DNA of 5,077 nucleotides from Alphaproteobacteria bacterium (lineage in GTDB: Bacteria > Pseudomonadota > Alphaproteobacteria > Micavibrionales > UBA2020), in the NCBI GenBank assembly GCA_018971405.1, contig JAGXAX010000125.1, positions 1-5,077 of the forward strand, read 5' to 3'. The first letter of the stretch is position 1; every line of letters starts with the position of its first letter. Below are positions 1 through 5,077 of this stretch, one piece after another. The notes under the pieces were generated by a model, which made no database searches, had not been told where the DNA came from, and was given only the letters and a program-made list of their open reading frames with translations. The translations under genes were made by a program, and so were the position numbers.

Positions 1-594
1 AACGTCAGCCGCGCCTTCATCCACCGCGGGCATTTGAGGTTCAGCAGCGTGAAATACTATCTGGCGGGCATGGCGGTCAGCTTCTGCGTCATCTCGCTCT
101 TCAGGTTCGTGCCCGGCAAGGCGCTGGTCTTCGGCATGCTCGGCATCGGCCCCTTCATCCCGCAGATTTTCCGCGGCCGCGTGAAGCTCGACTTCACGAA
201 ACCTTCGCACGCGTTTTTCTGCGGCCTCGCCATCACCTGCATGCAGCTGATGGCGGGCGTCTCCGGCGCGGCCCTGAGCATGTTCTTTCAGGACATCGAC
301 ATGACGCGGCACGAGGTCATCTCCACCAAGGCCTTCACCCAGGCTATCTCGCACGTCACCAAGCTGGCCTATTTCGGTCTGGTCGTGCCGCGCGCGCACG
401 CCGTGGCCGGGCTGCCGCCGTGGATCTACGTCGCCGTCGTCCCCGCCGCGGTGCTGGGCGCCAACATCGGCAGGCACGTCCTCAACCGCATCACCGACAG
501 GCAGTTCTACAAGGCGACGCAGGTCACGCTGTGGGCGCTGGGCGCGGTCTACCTCTGCAAGGCCGCGCTGCTGCTAGCGCAGCGGCACGCCTGA
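1..594 (+). CDS. TauE/SafE (TSUP) family membrane transporter, 5'-truncated by the window edge
   Basis: The frame is open from base 1 to the TGA at 592-594, so 197 codons are visible and the true start lies outside the window. The first in-frame start-like codon is a TTG at 34, but codons before it read on naturally and no ribosome binding site precedes it, so I treat the gene as 5' partial. The visible part is strongly hydrophobic, with about six possible membrane segments (around bases 55-110, 120-170, 205-285, 335-390, 420-475 and 515-585). The central stretch, with MAGVSGAAL followed by an arginine-rich turn, STKAFTQ and SHVTK, matches the second half of TSUP family permeases (glycine-rich GVSG turn, then the TKA..Q..H..K segment). 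Family members are usually about 250-300 residues, so roughly the N-terminal quarter to third is missing. TSUP proteins export or import small sulfur compounds or organic anions; the substrate cannot be told from sequence. Its 3' end overlaps the convergent DUF3307 gene by 21 bp. Confidence 0.82.
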   Translation, partial: NVSRAFIHRGHLRFSSVKYYLAGMAVSFCVISLFRFVPGKALVFGMLGIGPFIPQIFRGRVKLDFTKPSHAFFCGLAITCMQLMAGVSGAALSMFFQDIDMTRHEVISTKAFTQAISHVTKLAYFGLVVPRAHAVAGLPPWIYVAVVPAAVLGANIGRHVLNRITDRQFYKATQVTLWALGAVYLCKAALLLAQRHA

Positions 595-969
595 GTGCAT
601 CACGATGATGACGATGTAGACGAGGTGCGTGAGGTTGTGCGCCTCCTGGTCGAGGCCGAAGGCCCACCAGTAGGCGTTGTCCTTGTACGTCCATCCGGTG
701 ACGTGGTTGAGCATCGCCTTCGATTTGTCGATAACGGCATGGACGATAAAATCCACGACGCCGAGCCACCACAGCTGCGGCGCAAAATACAAAACGAGCG
801 CGAACGTGAAGGCTGCGTGTATCCCCGCATGCAGGGCGAGCGCGCGGGTTCCGCCACGCTCCGGCTGGCCCTTGACGAGCGCCATCCACGACGGCTGCAG
901 AAAGAAATCGCAGACAACCTGCTTCACCCGGAAGGCAATGTATAGCACCAGTATGCTGGCAAGACTCAT
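574..969 (-). CDS. DUF3307 family small membrane protein
   Basis: This 131-residue protein is read on the minus strand with a TAG stop at 574-576. A TTG at 972 could extend it by one codon, but the ATG at 969 is preferred because a run of six G (minus strand, 980-975) sits 5 nt before it, and only 2 nt before the TTG. Three to four hydrophobic helices are visible (about residues 2-19, 44-63, 66-80 and 113-125). The polar residues lying within or beside them match the DUF3307 pattern: VCDFFLQP (D21, Q25), LHAGIH (H47, H51), DFIVHAVIDKSK (D73, H77, D81, K84) and DQEAHNLTH (D107, H111, H115). The recurrent Asp/His residues suggest a metal site or an intramembrane active site, but the family's biochemical role is not known to me and none is assigned. 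Length is normal for a single-domain member. It is divergent from the EAL gene and convergent, with overlap, to the TSUP gene. Confidence 0.8.
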   Translation of the reverse strand: MSLASILVLYIAFRVKQVVCDFFLQPSWMALVKGQPERGGTRALALHAGIHAAFTFALVLYFAPQLWWLGVVDFIVHAVIDKSKAMLNHVTGWTYKDNAYWWAFGLDQEAHNLTHLVYIVIIVMHSGVPLR

Positions 970-974
970 CAAGT

Positions 975-980
975 CCCCCC
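975..980 (-). promoter_or_regulatory. Ribosome binding site of the DUF3307 gene
   Basis: The minus strand reads GGGGGG at 980-975, then AC, then TTG ATG. Spacing to the ATG at 969 is 5 nt, and to the TTG at 972 only 2 nt. This decides in favour of the ATG start, although a TTG start cannot be excluded. Confidence 0.5.
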
Positions 981-1098
981 GTTGAAAAAGCCCCAGGCCT
1001 CATAATAAAGGCGGCCGGTGCCTGTTGACCAGCGATAAAATGCTTCCGCGGCACAAATTTTCTTCCAAACGTTAATACTTCCTTTAAGCCGCCTGCCA

Positions 1099-1104
1099 TA
1101 GAAT
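1099..1104 (+). promoter_or_regulatory. Possible -10 element (TAGAAT) of the cNMP-EAL gene
   Basis: TAGAAT matches TATAAT at five of six positions. Transcription starting about 7 nt downstream (near 1111) would give a leader of about 20 nt ending at the ATG at 1132, and would leave the alternative ATG at 1105 outside the transcript. The same hexamer occurs before the large adhesin gene (2451-2456). The lack of a recognisable -35 keeps confidence low. Confidence 0.25.
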
Positions 1105-1110
1105 ATGGTC

Positions 1111-1122
1111 AGGGAGTGGAAG
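1111..1122 (+). promoter_or_regulatory. Ribosome binding site deciding the start of the cNMP-EAL gene
   Basis: A purine-rich stretch AGGGAGTGGAAG precedes the ATG at 1132; its GGAAG end leaves 9 nt of spacing. The in-frame ATG at 1105 has only CCGCCTGCCATAGAAT before it, with no purine-rich site. This favours 1132 over 1105 as the start. Confidence 0.45.
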
Positions 1123-1131
1123 CGCACGCCA

Positions 1132-2361
1132 ATGGCCGAATCCGCGAAGAAGAGCATCAGAAAAGGCGACATCCTGATCCGCGAGGGCGAGCGCGGCGAC
1201 AGCGCCTATATTCTCGAAACCGGCAGCGTCGAGATCCTGATCCTGCGCGACGGCACGCTGATGCAGATCGGCACGCGCGGCCCCGGCTCCATCATCGGCG
1301 AAATGGCGATGATCGACGACAAGCCGCGCACCGCCACCATCCGCGCGCTGGAAGACTGCACTGTCATGGAAATCTCCCGCGCCGAGTTCACCCACCGCGT
1401 CGAAAGCGCCGACCCGATCGTCAAGATGGTGATGCGCGTCATCCTCGCCCGCTACCGCGATATGATCGGCCGCGCGCAGGTCATGCGCCTGCCCGCCCAC
1501 GCGGCGGTCGCGGTCGAAACGGCGGAAAACAGCGGCGAGCTGCACGACCTCGCCGTCGGCGCGATCAAGATCCACAATGAACTGAAGACCGCGCTGGAAA
1601 AGAACGAGCTGGTGCTTTTCTACCAGCCGATCATTTCGATGCGCGACATGAAGATCTCCGGCTTCGAGGCGCTGATGCGCTGGAAACACCCTGAAAAAGG
1701 GCTTATTTCGCCTGGCGTCTTCATCCCCGTGGCGGAGGAGAGCGGGCTGATCGTCGAGATGTCGCATTGGGCGCTCGGCTCCGCCTGCGACGCGGTCAAA
1801 GACCTTCACGCGGCCATCGACCCGAAACTGTGCGGCACGCATCCGCCGTTCGTCAGTGTCAACTTCTCGGTGAAGGATTTCTCGAAAGGCGACTTTTCCG
1901 AGCTGATCCGCGCAACGCTGGAGCGCAAGGGCACAAACCCCGCGCACATCCATCTCGAAATCACCGAAAGCCTGCTGATGGAATCGCCCGGCCCCGCCAA
2001 GGTGGCACTCGACAAATGCCGCCAGTTCGGCACATCCGTCTCGATAGACGATTTCGGCACCGGCTACTCGTCCTTGAGCTACCTGCATCACTTCCCCATC
2101 GACACGCTCAAGATCGACCAGACGTTCATCCGCTCCATGGGCCTCGACCTGTCGAGCAAGGTGCTGGTCAAATCGATCATCGGCCTCGCCCACAGCATGG
2201 GCATCAAGGTCATCGCCGAGGGGATCGAAACGCGCGAAGAAGCCGCCCTCCTCAAGGAAATGGGCTGCGAGGAATGCCAAGGCTATTGGTTCGCGAAGCC
2301 CATGCCGCTCGCGGATGCCTTGACTTTCGTCAAAAACTGGACGCCGCCCGCGCTGGCATAA
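1132..2361 (+). CDS. Cyclic-nucleotide-binding domain plus EAL domain, probable c-di-GMP phosphodiesterase
   Basis: This is a 409-residue cytosolic protein with no membrane segment or signal peptide. Residues about 8-105 form a CRP-like cNMP-binding domain: KGDILIREGERGDSAYIL, then the phosphate-binding cassette GEMAMIDDKPRTATIRA with its Glu (E57) and Arg (R66) intact, which suggests real ligand binding. A linker of about 40 residues follows. The EAL domain (about 155-405) has every expected catalytic residue: E179 in FEALMRW, N244 in VNFS, E276 in LEITES, D306-D307 in DDFGTGYSS, K327 in LKID, E363 and E366 in EGIET, and Q383 in CQGYWF. It should therefore hydrolyse c-di-GMP to pGpG. There is no GGDEF domain and no CRP-type DNA-binding helix-turn-helix. 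The same domain order occurs in Bd1971 of Bdellovibrio, a cAMP-gated c-di-GMP phosphodiesterase, so cAMP or cGMP control is a reasonable inference. An ATG at 1105 would add nine residues but lacks a ribosome binding site. The gene lies 140 bp upstream of a co-directional giant adhesin gene. Confidence 0.92.
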   Translation: MAESAKKSIRKGDILIREGERGDSAYILETGSVEILILRDGTLMQIGTRGPGSIIGEMAMIDDKPRTATIRALEDCTVMEISRAEFTHRVESADPIVKMVMRVILARYRDMIGRAQVMRLPAHAAVAVETAENSGELHDLAVGAIKIHNELKTALEKNELVLFYQPIISMRDMKISGFEALMRWKHPEKGLISPGVFIPVAEESGLIVEMSHWALGSACDAVKDLHAAIDPKLCGTHPPFVSVNFSVKDFSKGDFSELIRATLERKGTNPAHIHLEITESLLMESPGPAKVALDKCRQFGTSVSIDDFGTGYSSLSYLHHFPIDTLKIDQTFIRSMGLDLSSKVLVKSIIGLAHSMGIKVIAEGIETREEAALLKEMGCEECQGYWFAKPMPLADALTFVKNWTPPALA

Positions 2362-2411
2362 GTATTTTTCACAAAAAAATTCTTTTATATCAAACTATTA
2401 GCATATGTCAA

Positions 2412-2475
2412 ACACAACCATTTTTTCATAGTCGATTAACGTTTTTCCGGTAGAATGAAAGAACTGGGGTTGTGT
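2412..2475. repeat. 8-bp inverted repeat upstream of the adhesin gene
   Basis: ACACAACC at 2412-2419 is the exact reverse complement of GGTTGTGT at 2468-2475, with a 48-base gap containing the TAGAAT hexamer. The arms flank the candidate promoter, so they could be paired operator half-sites. If transcription started upstream of 2412, they could form a long-loop hairpin. Chance occurrence cannot be excluded at this length. Confidence 0.25.
2451..2456 (+). promoter_or_regulatory. Possible -10 element (TAGAAT) of the adhesin gene
   Basis: TAGAAT lies 45 bp before the ATG at 2502. Transcription would start near 2463 and give a leader of about 40 nt. The bases 17 bp upstream (ATAGTC, 2428-2433) do not resemble a -35 box, so either another sigma factor, an activator or chance is involved. 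Confidence 0.25.
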
Positions 2476-2487
2476 GCACGATTTACC

Positions 2488-2499
2488 GAGGGGGGTGAG
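2488..2499 (+). promoter_or_regulatory. Strong ribosome binding site of the adhesin gene
   Basis: GAGGGGGGTGAG lies directly before the ATG at 2502. The AGGGGG core ends about 7 nt from the start codon, which is near-ideal spacing, and this fixes the start of the long open frame. Confidence 0.7.
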
Positions 2500-2501
2500 C
2501 C

Positions 2502-5077
2502 ATGCCAAAAGACATGCCTGCGGATATCCATGTGAAGGCCATCGCCGGAAGGCCGGTCGAACTGCCGAGCGGCCACTTCATCGCCAATGCGGAAATGACC
2601 CGCGTCGGGCAGGATCTGCACCTGACGGCCAACGGCCATACCGTCGTCGTTCAGGGCTATTTCGCGCTCGGCAACCCGCCCGAACTCGTCTCACACGACG
2701 GCGCGCATCTCTCCCCCGCGATGGTCGACGCCTTCGTGCCGCCGCAGCACGCCGGACAATACGCCTCGTCAGGGCAGATCGCCACCGACACCAGCCCCGC
2801 GGGCCGGATCACGCAGGTGGTCGGCAAGGACGAGATCATCCGCGCGGACGGCACGCACGTCATCGCCGCGGTCGGCACGCCGGTCTATCAGGGCGACATC
2901 GTCCAGACGTCCAAAACGGGCGCGCTCAATATCCTCTTCTCCGACCACACCACTTTCGCCGTCAGCGAAAGCGCGCGCCTGTCGATCGACAAGTACGTCT
3001 ACCATTCCGACGCGCATACGGGCAGCACGTTTTTCTCGATGCTGCAGGGCATGTTCGTCTACACCAGCGGCCTGATCGGCAAGACGCAGCCGGGCAACGT
3101 CAACATCGAAACGCCGGTCGGCTCCATCGGCATCCGCGGCACGGTCATCGCCGGCCACATCTTCCCCGCCGGGCACCCGAGCGACATCACGATCGTCAAC
3201 GGCGCCATCACCGTCACCAATGGCTCCGGCACGATCGACATGAGCAACAGCTTCCAAACGGTCGCGATCGACAGCTATCACGGCCAGCCGCAGCCCGTGG
3301 CGATGGACGCGCCGACCTTCAGCGCGGACTACAGTTCCCTCGGCACTGTCGCGGCCGACACGCTGCACCACTTCGTCAGCATGGCGCCCGCCGCGGCGCC
3401 GGCGGCCGCGCCGGACACGACTGTCGCGCCGGCGACCGACCATACGACGACCGCGCCCGCGACCACAGCCCCTCCCGCAACGGAACCCGCGCCAACGGCA
3501 GCGCCCGCCGAGAGCGGAACGACGTCCTCTTCCACGACGACGACCGCCGCGCCGACGACCACGACTGTGACCTCGACGACGGACGTCTCGACCGCGCCCG
3601 CCACCACCGCCGCCACGACGAGCTTCACCACCACAACCACCGGCACCACCGGCTCGTTCGGCACGACAGGCACAAGCAGTTTCAACACGACATCCACCGG
3701 AACGACGGGCACGACAGGCACAACCACGACGACCGCGCCTTCGACCTCCTCCGGCGCGACGACCACGACGACGACAACCACCACGACCACCGCCACGGCG
3801 CCTGCTCCGGCGTTCGGCATACAGCTGGCCGTCGACTCCGGCTACAGCAACAGCGACCACATCACCAACGATTCGGCGCTGCAGGCGCTCAATCTGGCCG
3901 CCACCGCCGTAACGATCCAGTATGCCGTTGAATCCGGCTCGGCGTGGAACGCGGCGGGCGCGTCGTGGTCCGCCACGCAAGGCATGCTCGCCGACGGAAA
4001 CTACGTCGCGGAAGCGCGCGAGCTTGACGCCAACAACAACGTTCTCGGCACTTCCGGCCCGCTGGCCTTCACGCTGGACGCGACCGCGCCGACGCTGACG
4101 AACGTCACGAACGCCACGGCGACGGACGCGAACAACCAGTACATGACGAACGAAAGCCTCTCGGCCACGCTGCATTTCAGCGAAGCCATGAATCTCACAG
4201 CAGCGGGGATACAAAACGTCACCGGCAGCACCCCTGCCACTATCGTGGTCGATTCAGTCGTCAACAACGGCTATAACACCATTTCCCACACCTACGACTA
4301 CACTGTCACGTACCATGCCACGTCGGCTGGCAATATCCAGATCCAGGTCGGAGGGCAGGATCTGGCCGGCAACGCCGTGACGGGCTCGGACACGATCCAG
4401 CCGACGGCCTTGTCCGTGCATGACATCGAGCTGCAGTTCTCTCCGGGCTACACAAAAGGCACGGCGACGACGGGTGACGACGGCCTCAGCCAGTTCACGC
4501 CGAACGGCACGGCCTTCGGCAAAATACAGGTCGCGTCCGGCATCGCGGTCGACCATTACAGCGTCATCACGACCGGACAGGAATACACGACAGGCGGCGC
4601 GGTGCAGACCATCTCAGACCCCGGCAACACCGTCTTCTCGGTGGATGCGAGCGGCAACCTCGTCGTCGACAATTATCTGGCCCTCGCCACAAATTCGGCG
4701 ATCAACGCGGGCGGCAGCCTCAATATCACGATCGAGGCCTTCAATACAGGCGGAACGATGATCGACTCGATCAGCAGGACCGTTCTGCTGAACTCCGACC
4801 CCGCGCTGACCTCCGGCACGCCGACGGTCGGCCTCGGCAACCTGACGGGCGGCTTCCTGATCAGCACTGACACCGCGGGCGTCACGCTCACCGGCACGAC
4901 CGGCGCGGACATGCTCGTCGGCGGGTCTGGCAGCGACACGCTGATCGGCAACGGCGGGCAGGACGTCCTGCTCGGCGAAGGGGGCAACGACACCCTGCAA
5001 GTCCTCGACGCGAGCTTCCTCTCGGCCGATGGCGGCGGCGGCGTCAACACGCTGGACATCGGCGGCAGTTCCGCCGC
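2502..5077 (+). CDS. Giant FecR / Ig-like / cadherin-like / RTX protein, probable type I-secreted adhesin, 3'-truncated by the window edge
   Basis: Starting at the ATG with the strong ribosome binding site, I read 858 codons with no stop up to the window end, so the gene is 3' partial. The N-terminus (MPKDMPADIHVKAIAG) is not a signal peptide. Residues about 9-80 (VGQDLHLTANGH, VVVQGYF) resemble the prefix module of BapA/LapA-type adhesins. Residues about 125-222 are a FecR domain (GTPVYQGDIVQTSKTGALNI, FSDHTTF, ending GSIGIRGT). Residues 294-437 are Thr/Ala/Pro-rich. Residues about 438-528 (DSGYSNSDHITND, LADGNYVAEARELDANNN) and 530-636 (LHFSEAMN, GGQDLAGNAV) look like bacterial Ig-like domains. 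Residues about 655-765 (FGKIQV, VFSVDASGNLVVDNYLAL) look cadherin-like. Residues 797-832 are four RTX nonapeptides, followed by DGGGGVNTLDIGG. RTX repeats bind calcium and go with type I secretion, whose signal would lie in the missing C-terminus. The likely role is surface attachment or biofilm formation. No secretion genes are in view. Confidence 0.88.
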   Translation, partial: MPKDMPADIHVKAIAGRPVELPSGHFIANAEMTRVGQDLHLTANGHTVVVQGYFALGNPPELVSHDGAHLSPAMVDAFVPPQHAGQYASSGQIATDTSPAGRITQVVGKDEIIRADGTHVIAAVGTPVYQGDIVQTSKTGALNILFSDHTTFAVSESARLSIDKYVYHSDAHTGSTFFSMLQGMFVYTSGLIGKTQPGNVNIETPVGSIGIRGTVIAGHIFPAGHPSDITIVNGAITVTNGSGTIDMSNSFQTVAIDSYHGQPQPVAMDAPTFSADYSSLGTVAADTLHHFVSMAPAAAPAAAPDTTVAPATDHTTTAPATTAPPATEPAPTAAPAESGTTSSSTTTTAAPTTTTVTSTTDVSTAPATTAATTSFTTTTTGTTGSFGTTGTSSFNTTSTGTTGTTGTTTTTAPSTSSGATTTTTTTTTTTATAPAPAFGIQLAVDSGYSNSDHITNDSALQALNLAATAVTIQYAVESGSAWNAAGASWSATQGMLADGNYVAEARELDANNNVLGTSGPLAFTLDATAPTLTNVTNATATDANNQYMTNESLSATLHFSEAMNLTAAGIQNVTGSTPATIVVDSVVNNGYNTISHTYDYTVTYHATSAGNIQIQVGGQDLAGNAVTGSDTIQPTALSVHDIELQFSPGYTKGTATTGDDGLSQFTPNGTAFGKIQVASGIAVDHYSVITTGQEYTTGGAVQTISDPGNTVFSVDASGNLVVDNYLALATNSAINAGGSLNITIEAFNTGGTMIDSISRTVLLNSDPALTSGTPTVGLGNLTGGFLISTDTAGVTLTGTTGADMLVGGSGSDTLIGNGGQDVLLGEGGNDTLQVLDASFLSADGGGGVNTLDIGGSSA
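2874..3167 (+). other. FecR domain inside the adhesin gene
   Basis: Residues about 125-222 show the FecR pattern: an opening GTPVYQGD segment, TGALNILFSDHTTFAVSES, LSIDKY, a middle GMFVY and the closing TPVGSIGIRGT. In classic FecR this fold is the periplasmic part of a membrane anti-sigma factor. Here there is no transmembrane helix and no sigma factor gene next door, so the domain is more likely a structural or retention-type module of a secreted protein. Confidence 0.75.
3381..3812 (+). repeat. Thr/Ala/Pro-rich low-complexity linker
   Basis: Codons 294-437 of the adhesin are low-complexity; I count 63 Thr in 144 residues. The first part is Ala/Pro-rich (APAAAPAAAP), the middle has GTTG and SF motifs recurring around residues 374-406, and the end has eleven Thr in a row (420-430). 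Thr codons are mixed (ACG, ACC, ACA), so the DNA is a degenerate ACN repeat rather than a perfect microsatellite. It probably forms an extended stalk between the FecR module and the Ig-like domains, and it may be O-glycosylated. The repetitive DNA also creates long spurious open frames on the other strand. Confidence 0.8.
3813..4796 (+). other. Ig-like and cadherin-like domain block of the adhesin
   Basis: Codons 438-765 encode beta-rich modules. The first has DSGYSNSDHITND, then SWSATQGMLADGNYVAEA and LDANNN, a common bacterial Ig-like pattern ending in LDATAP. The second runs from TLTNVT through LHFSEAMNLT to GGQDLAGNAVTG. The third has the cadherin-like order FGKIQVAS, VFSVDASGNLVVDNY and LNITIEAFNTGG. 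Such modules form rigid extension arms in large adhesins. Exact boundaries and family names are by eye. Confidence 0.6.
4890..4997 (+). repeat. RTX (hemolysin-type) calcium-binding nonapeptide repeats
   Basis: Four in-register nonapeptides are read at residues 797-832: TGTTGADML, VGGSGSDTL, IGNGGQDVL and LGEGGNDTL. They fit the GGxGxDxLx pattern that folds as a calcium-bound beta roll outside the cell. The block is followed by a DGGGGVNTLDIGG segment typical of the region after such repeats. More repeats may follow beyond the window. Confidence 0.88.

Larger units (their letters stand above)
970..1131. promoter_or_regulatory. Divergent intergenic region between DUF3307 and EAL genes
   Basis: This 162-bp gap separates two divergently read genes and must hold the promoter of each. 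On the plus strand a TAGAAT hexamer (1099-1104) is a candidate -10 box for the EAL gene; no good -35 lies 16-18 bp before it (TACTTC at 1076-1081 at 17 bp). On the minus strand TATTAT (1007-1002) could serve as a -10 for the DUF3307 gene, also without a good -35. A small palindrome AACGTT lies at 1068-1073, and two TTAA tetramers lie at 1072-1075 and 1084-1087. No small ORF, RNA gene or convincing hairpin was seen. Confidence 0.4.
2362..2501 (+). promoter_or_regulatory. Partly AT-rich intergenic region upstream of the large adhesin gene
   Basis: The first 70 or so bases (2361-2430) are strikingly AT-rich compared with the coding DNA on both sides, with runs of A (2373-2379) and T (2421-2426). 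It has no hairpin plus T-run that would end the EAL transcript. It holds a palindrome CATATG (2402-2407), an 8-bp inverted repeat, a TAGAAT hexamer and a strong ribosome binding site. The base composition suggests a promoter or binding region for a nucleoid or regulatory protein. Separate regulation of the adhesin gene is therefore likely, though read-through from the EAL gene remains possible. Confidence 0.5.

Noticed and set aside
1072..1087. CtrA-like site (TTAA repeated) before the EAL gene
   Set aside because: The two TTAA tetramers are separated by 8 bases rather than the 7 of the CtrA consensus, and the flanks do not match.
1105..1131. Upstream ATG at 1105 as start of the cNMP-EAL gene
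   Set aside because: No ribosome binding site precedes it, a possible -10 box abuts it, and the extra nine residues (MVREWKRTP) are not part of the cNMP domain. It remains a possible alternative.
1084..2280. 398-codon open frame on the minus strand
   Set aside because: It lies opposite the cNMP-EAL gene, whose full set of catalytic motifs makes that strand the coding one. The antisense translation is Asp/Ala/His/Arg-rich without domains.
2362..2400. Intrinsic terminator after the EAL gene
   Set aside because: There are T-runs and A-runs but no GC-rich hairpin before them.
2874..3167. Classic FecR anti-sigma regulator of an iron-uptake system
   Set aside because: No N-terminal anti-sigma region, no membrane helix, no ECF sigma factor or TonB receptor gene in view; the domain is embedded in a secreted multi-domain protein.
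3329..3820. Val-rich 163-codon open frame on the minus strand
   Set aside because: It is the antisense reading of the Thr-rich tract (ACN read backward as GTN-type codons). The hydrophobic look is a by-product, not a membrane protein.
2474..3931. 485-codon open frame on the plus strand overlapping the adhesin gene
   Set aside because: Its translation is Arg/His/Asp-rich low-complexity with no domain, and it is the +1-type shadow of the FecR/RTX frame, which has real domains and a strong ribosome binding site.
2769..4214. 481-codon open frame on the minus strand
   Set aside because: Arg/Gly-rich composition without any recognisable motif, opposite the adhesin gene. It is an artefact of GC-rich repetitive coding DNA.

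Overview
The window comes from a GC-rich bacterial chromosome, probably proteobacterial. An alphaproteobacterial source is plausible from the gene types and codon use, but nothing here (no rRNA or marker gene) proves it. Four protein genes fill almost all of the sequence. No tRNA, rRNA, CRISPR array, insertion sequence or clear intrinsic terminator was seen.

Layout: (1) The 3' part of a TauE/SafE (TSUP) family membrane transporter runs rightward from the left edge to 594. (2) A small DUF3307-type membrane protein (969 to 574) runs leftward, and its 3' end overlaps the transporter gene tail to tail by 21 bp. (3) A 162-bp divergent intergenic region follows. (4) A complete rightward gene (1132-2361) encodes an N-terminal cyclic-nucleotide-binding domain and a C-terminal EAL domain with the full catalytic residue set; it is a likely cNMP-controlled c-di-GMP phosphodiesterase. 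(5) A 140-bp intergenic stretch, AT-rich in its first part, follows. (6) A very large rightward gene starts at 2502 and is still open at the right edge (858 codons seen, no stop). In order it encodes a BapA/LapA-like N-terminal module, a FecR domain, a roughly 144-residue Thr/Ala/Pro-rich linker, two Ig-like domains, a cadherin-like domain and four in-register RTX calcium-binding nonapeptides. It has no signal peptide. This looks like a type I-secreted surface or biofilm adhesin rather than a FecR anti-sigma regulator.

The most interesting context is a c-di-GMP-degrading enzyme with a cNMP sensor directly upstream, on the same strand, of a giant RTX adhesin. c-di-GMP is the usual controller of such adhesins, so the pair may form a local attachment/detachment module. 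That link is inferred from position only. The two genes are separated by a region with its own possible promoter, so they need not be one operon. The transporter and the DUF3307 gene show no evident functional tie to them.
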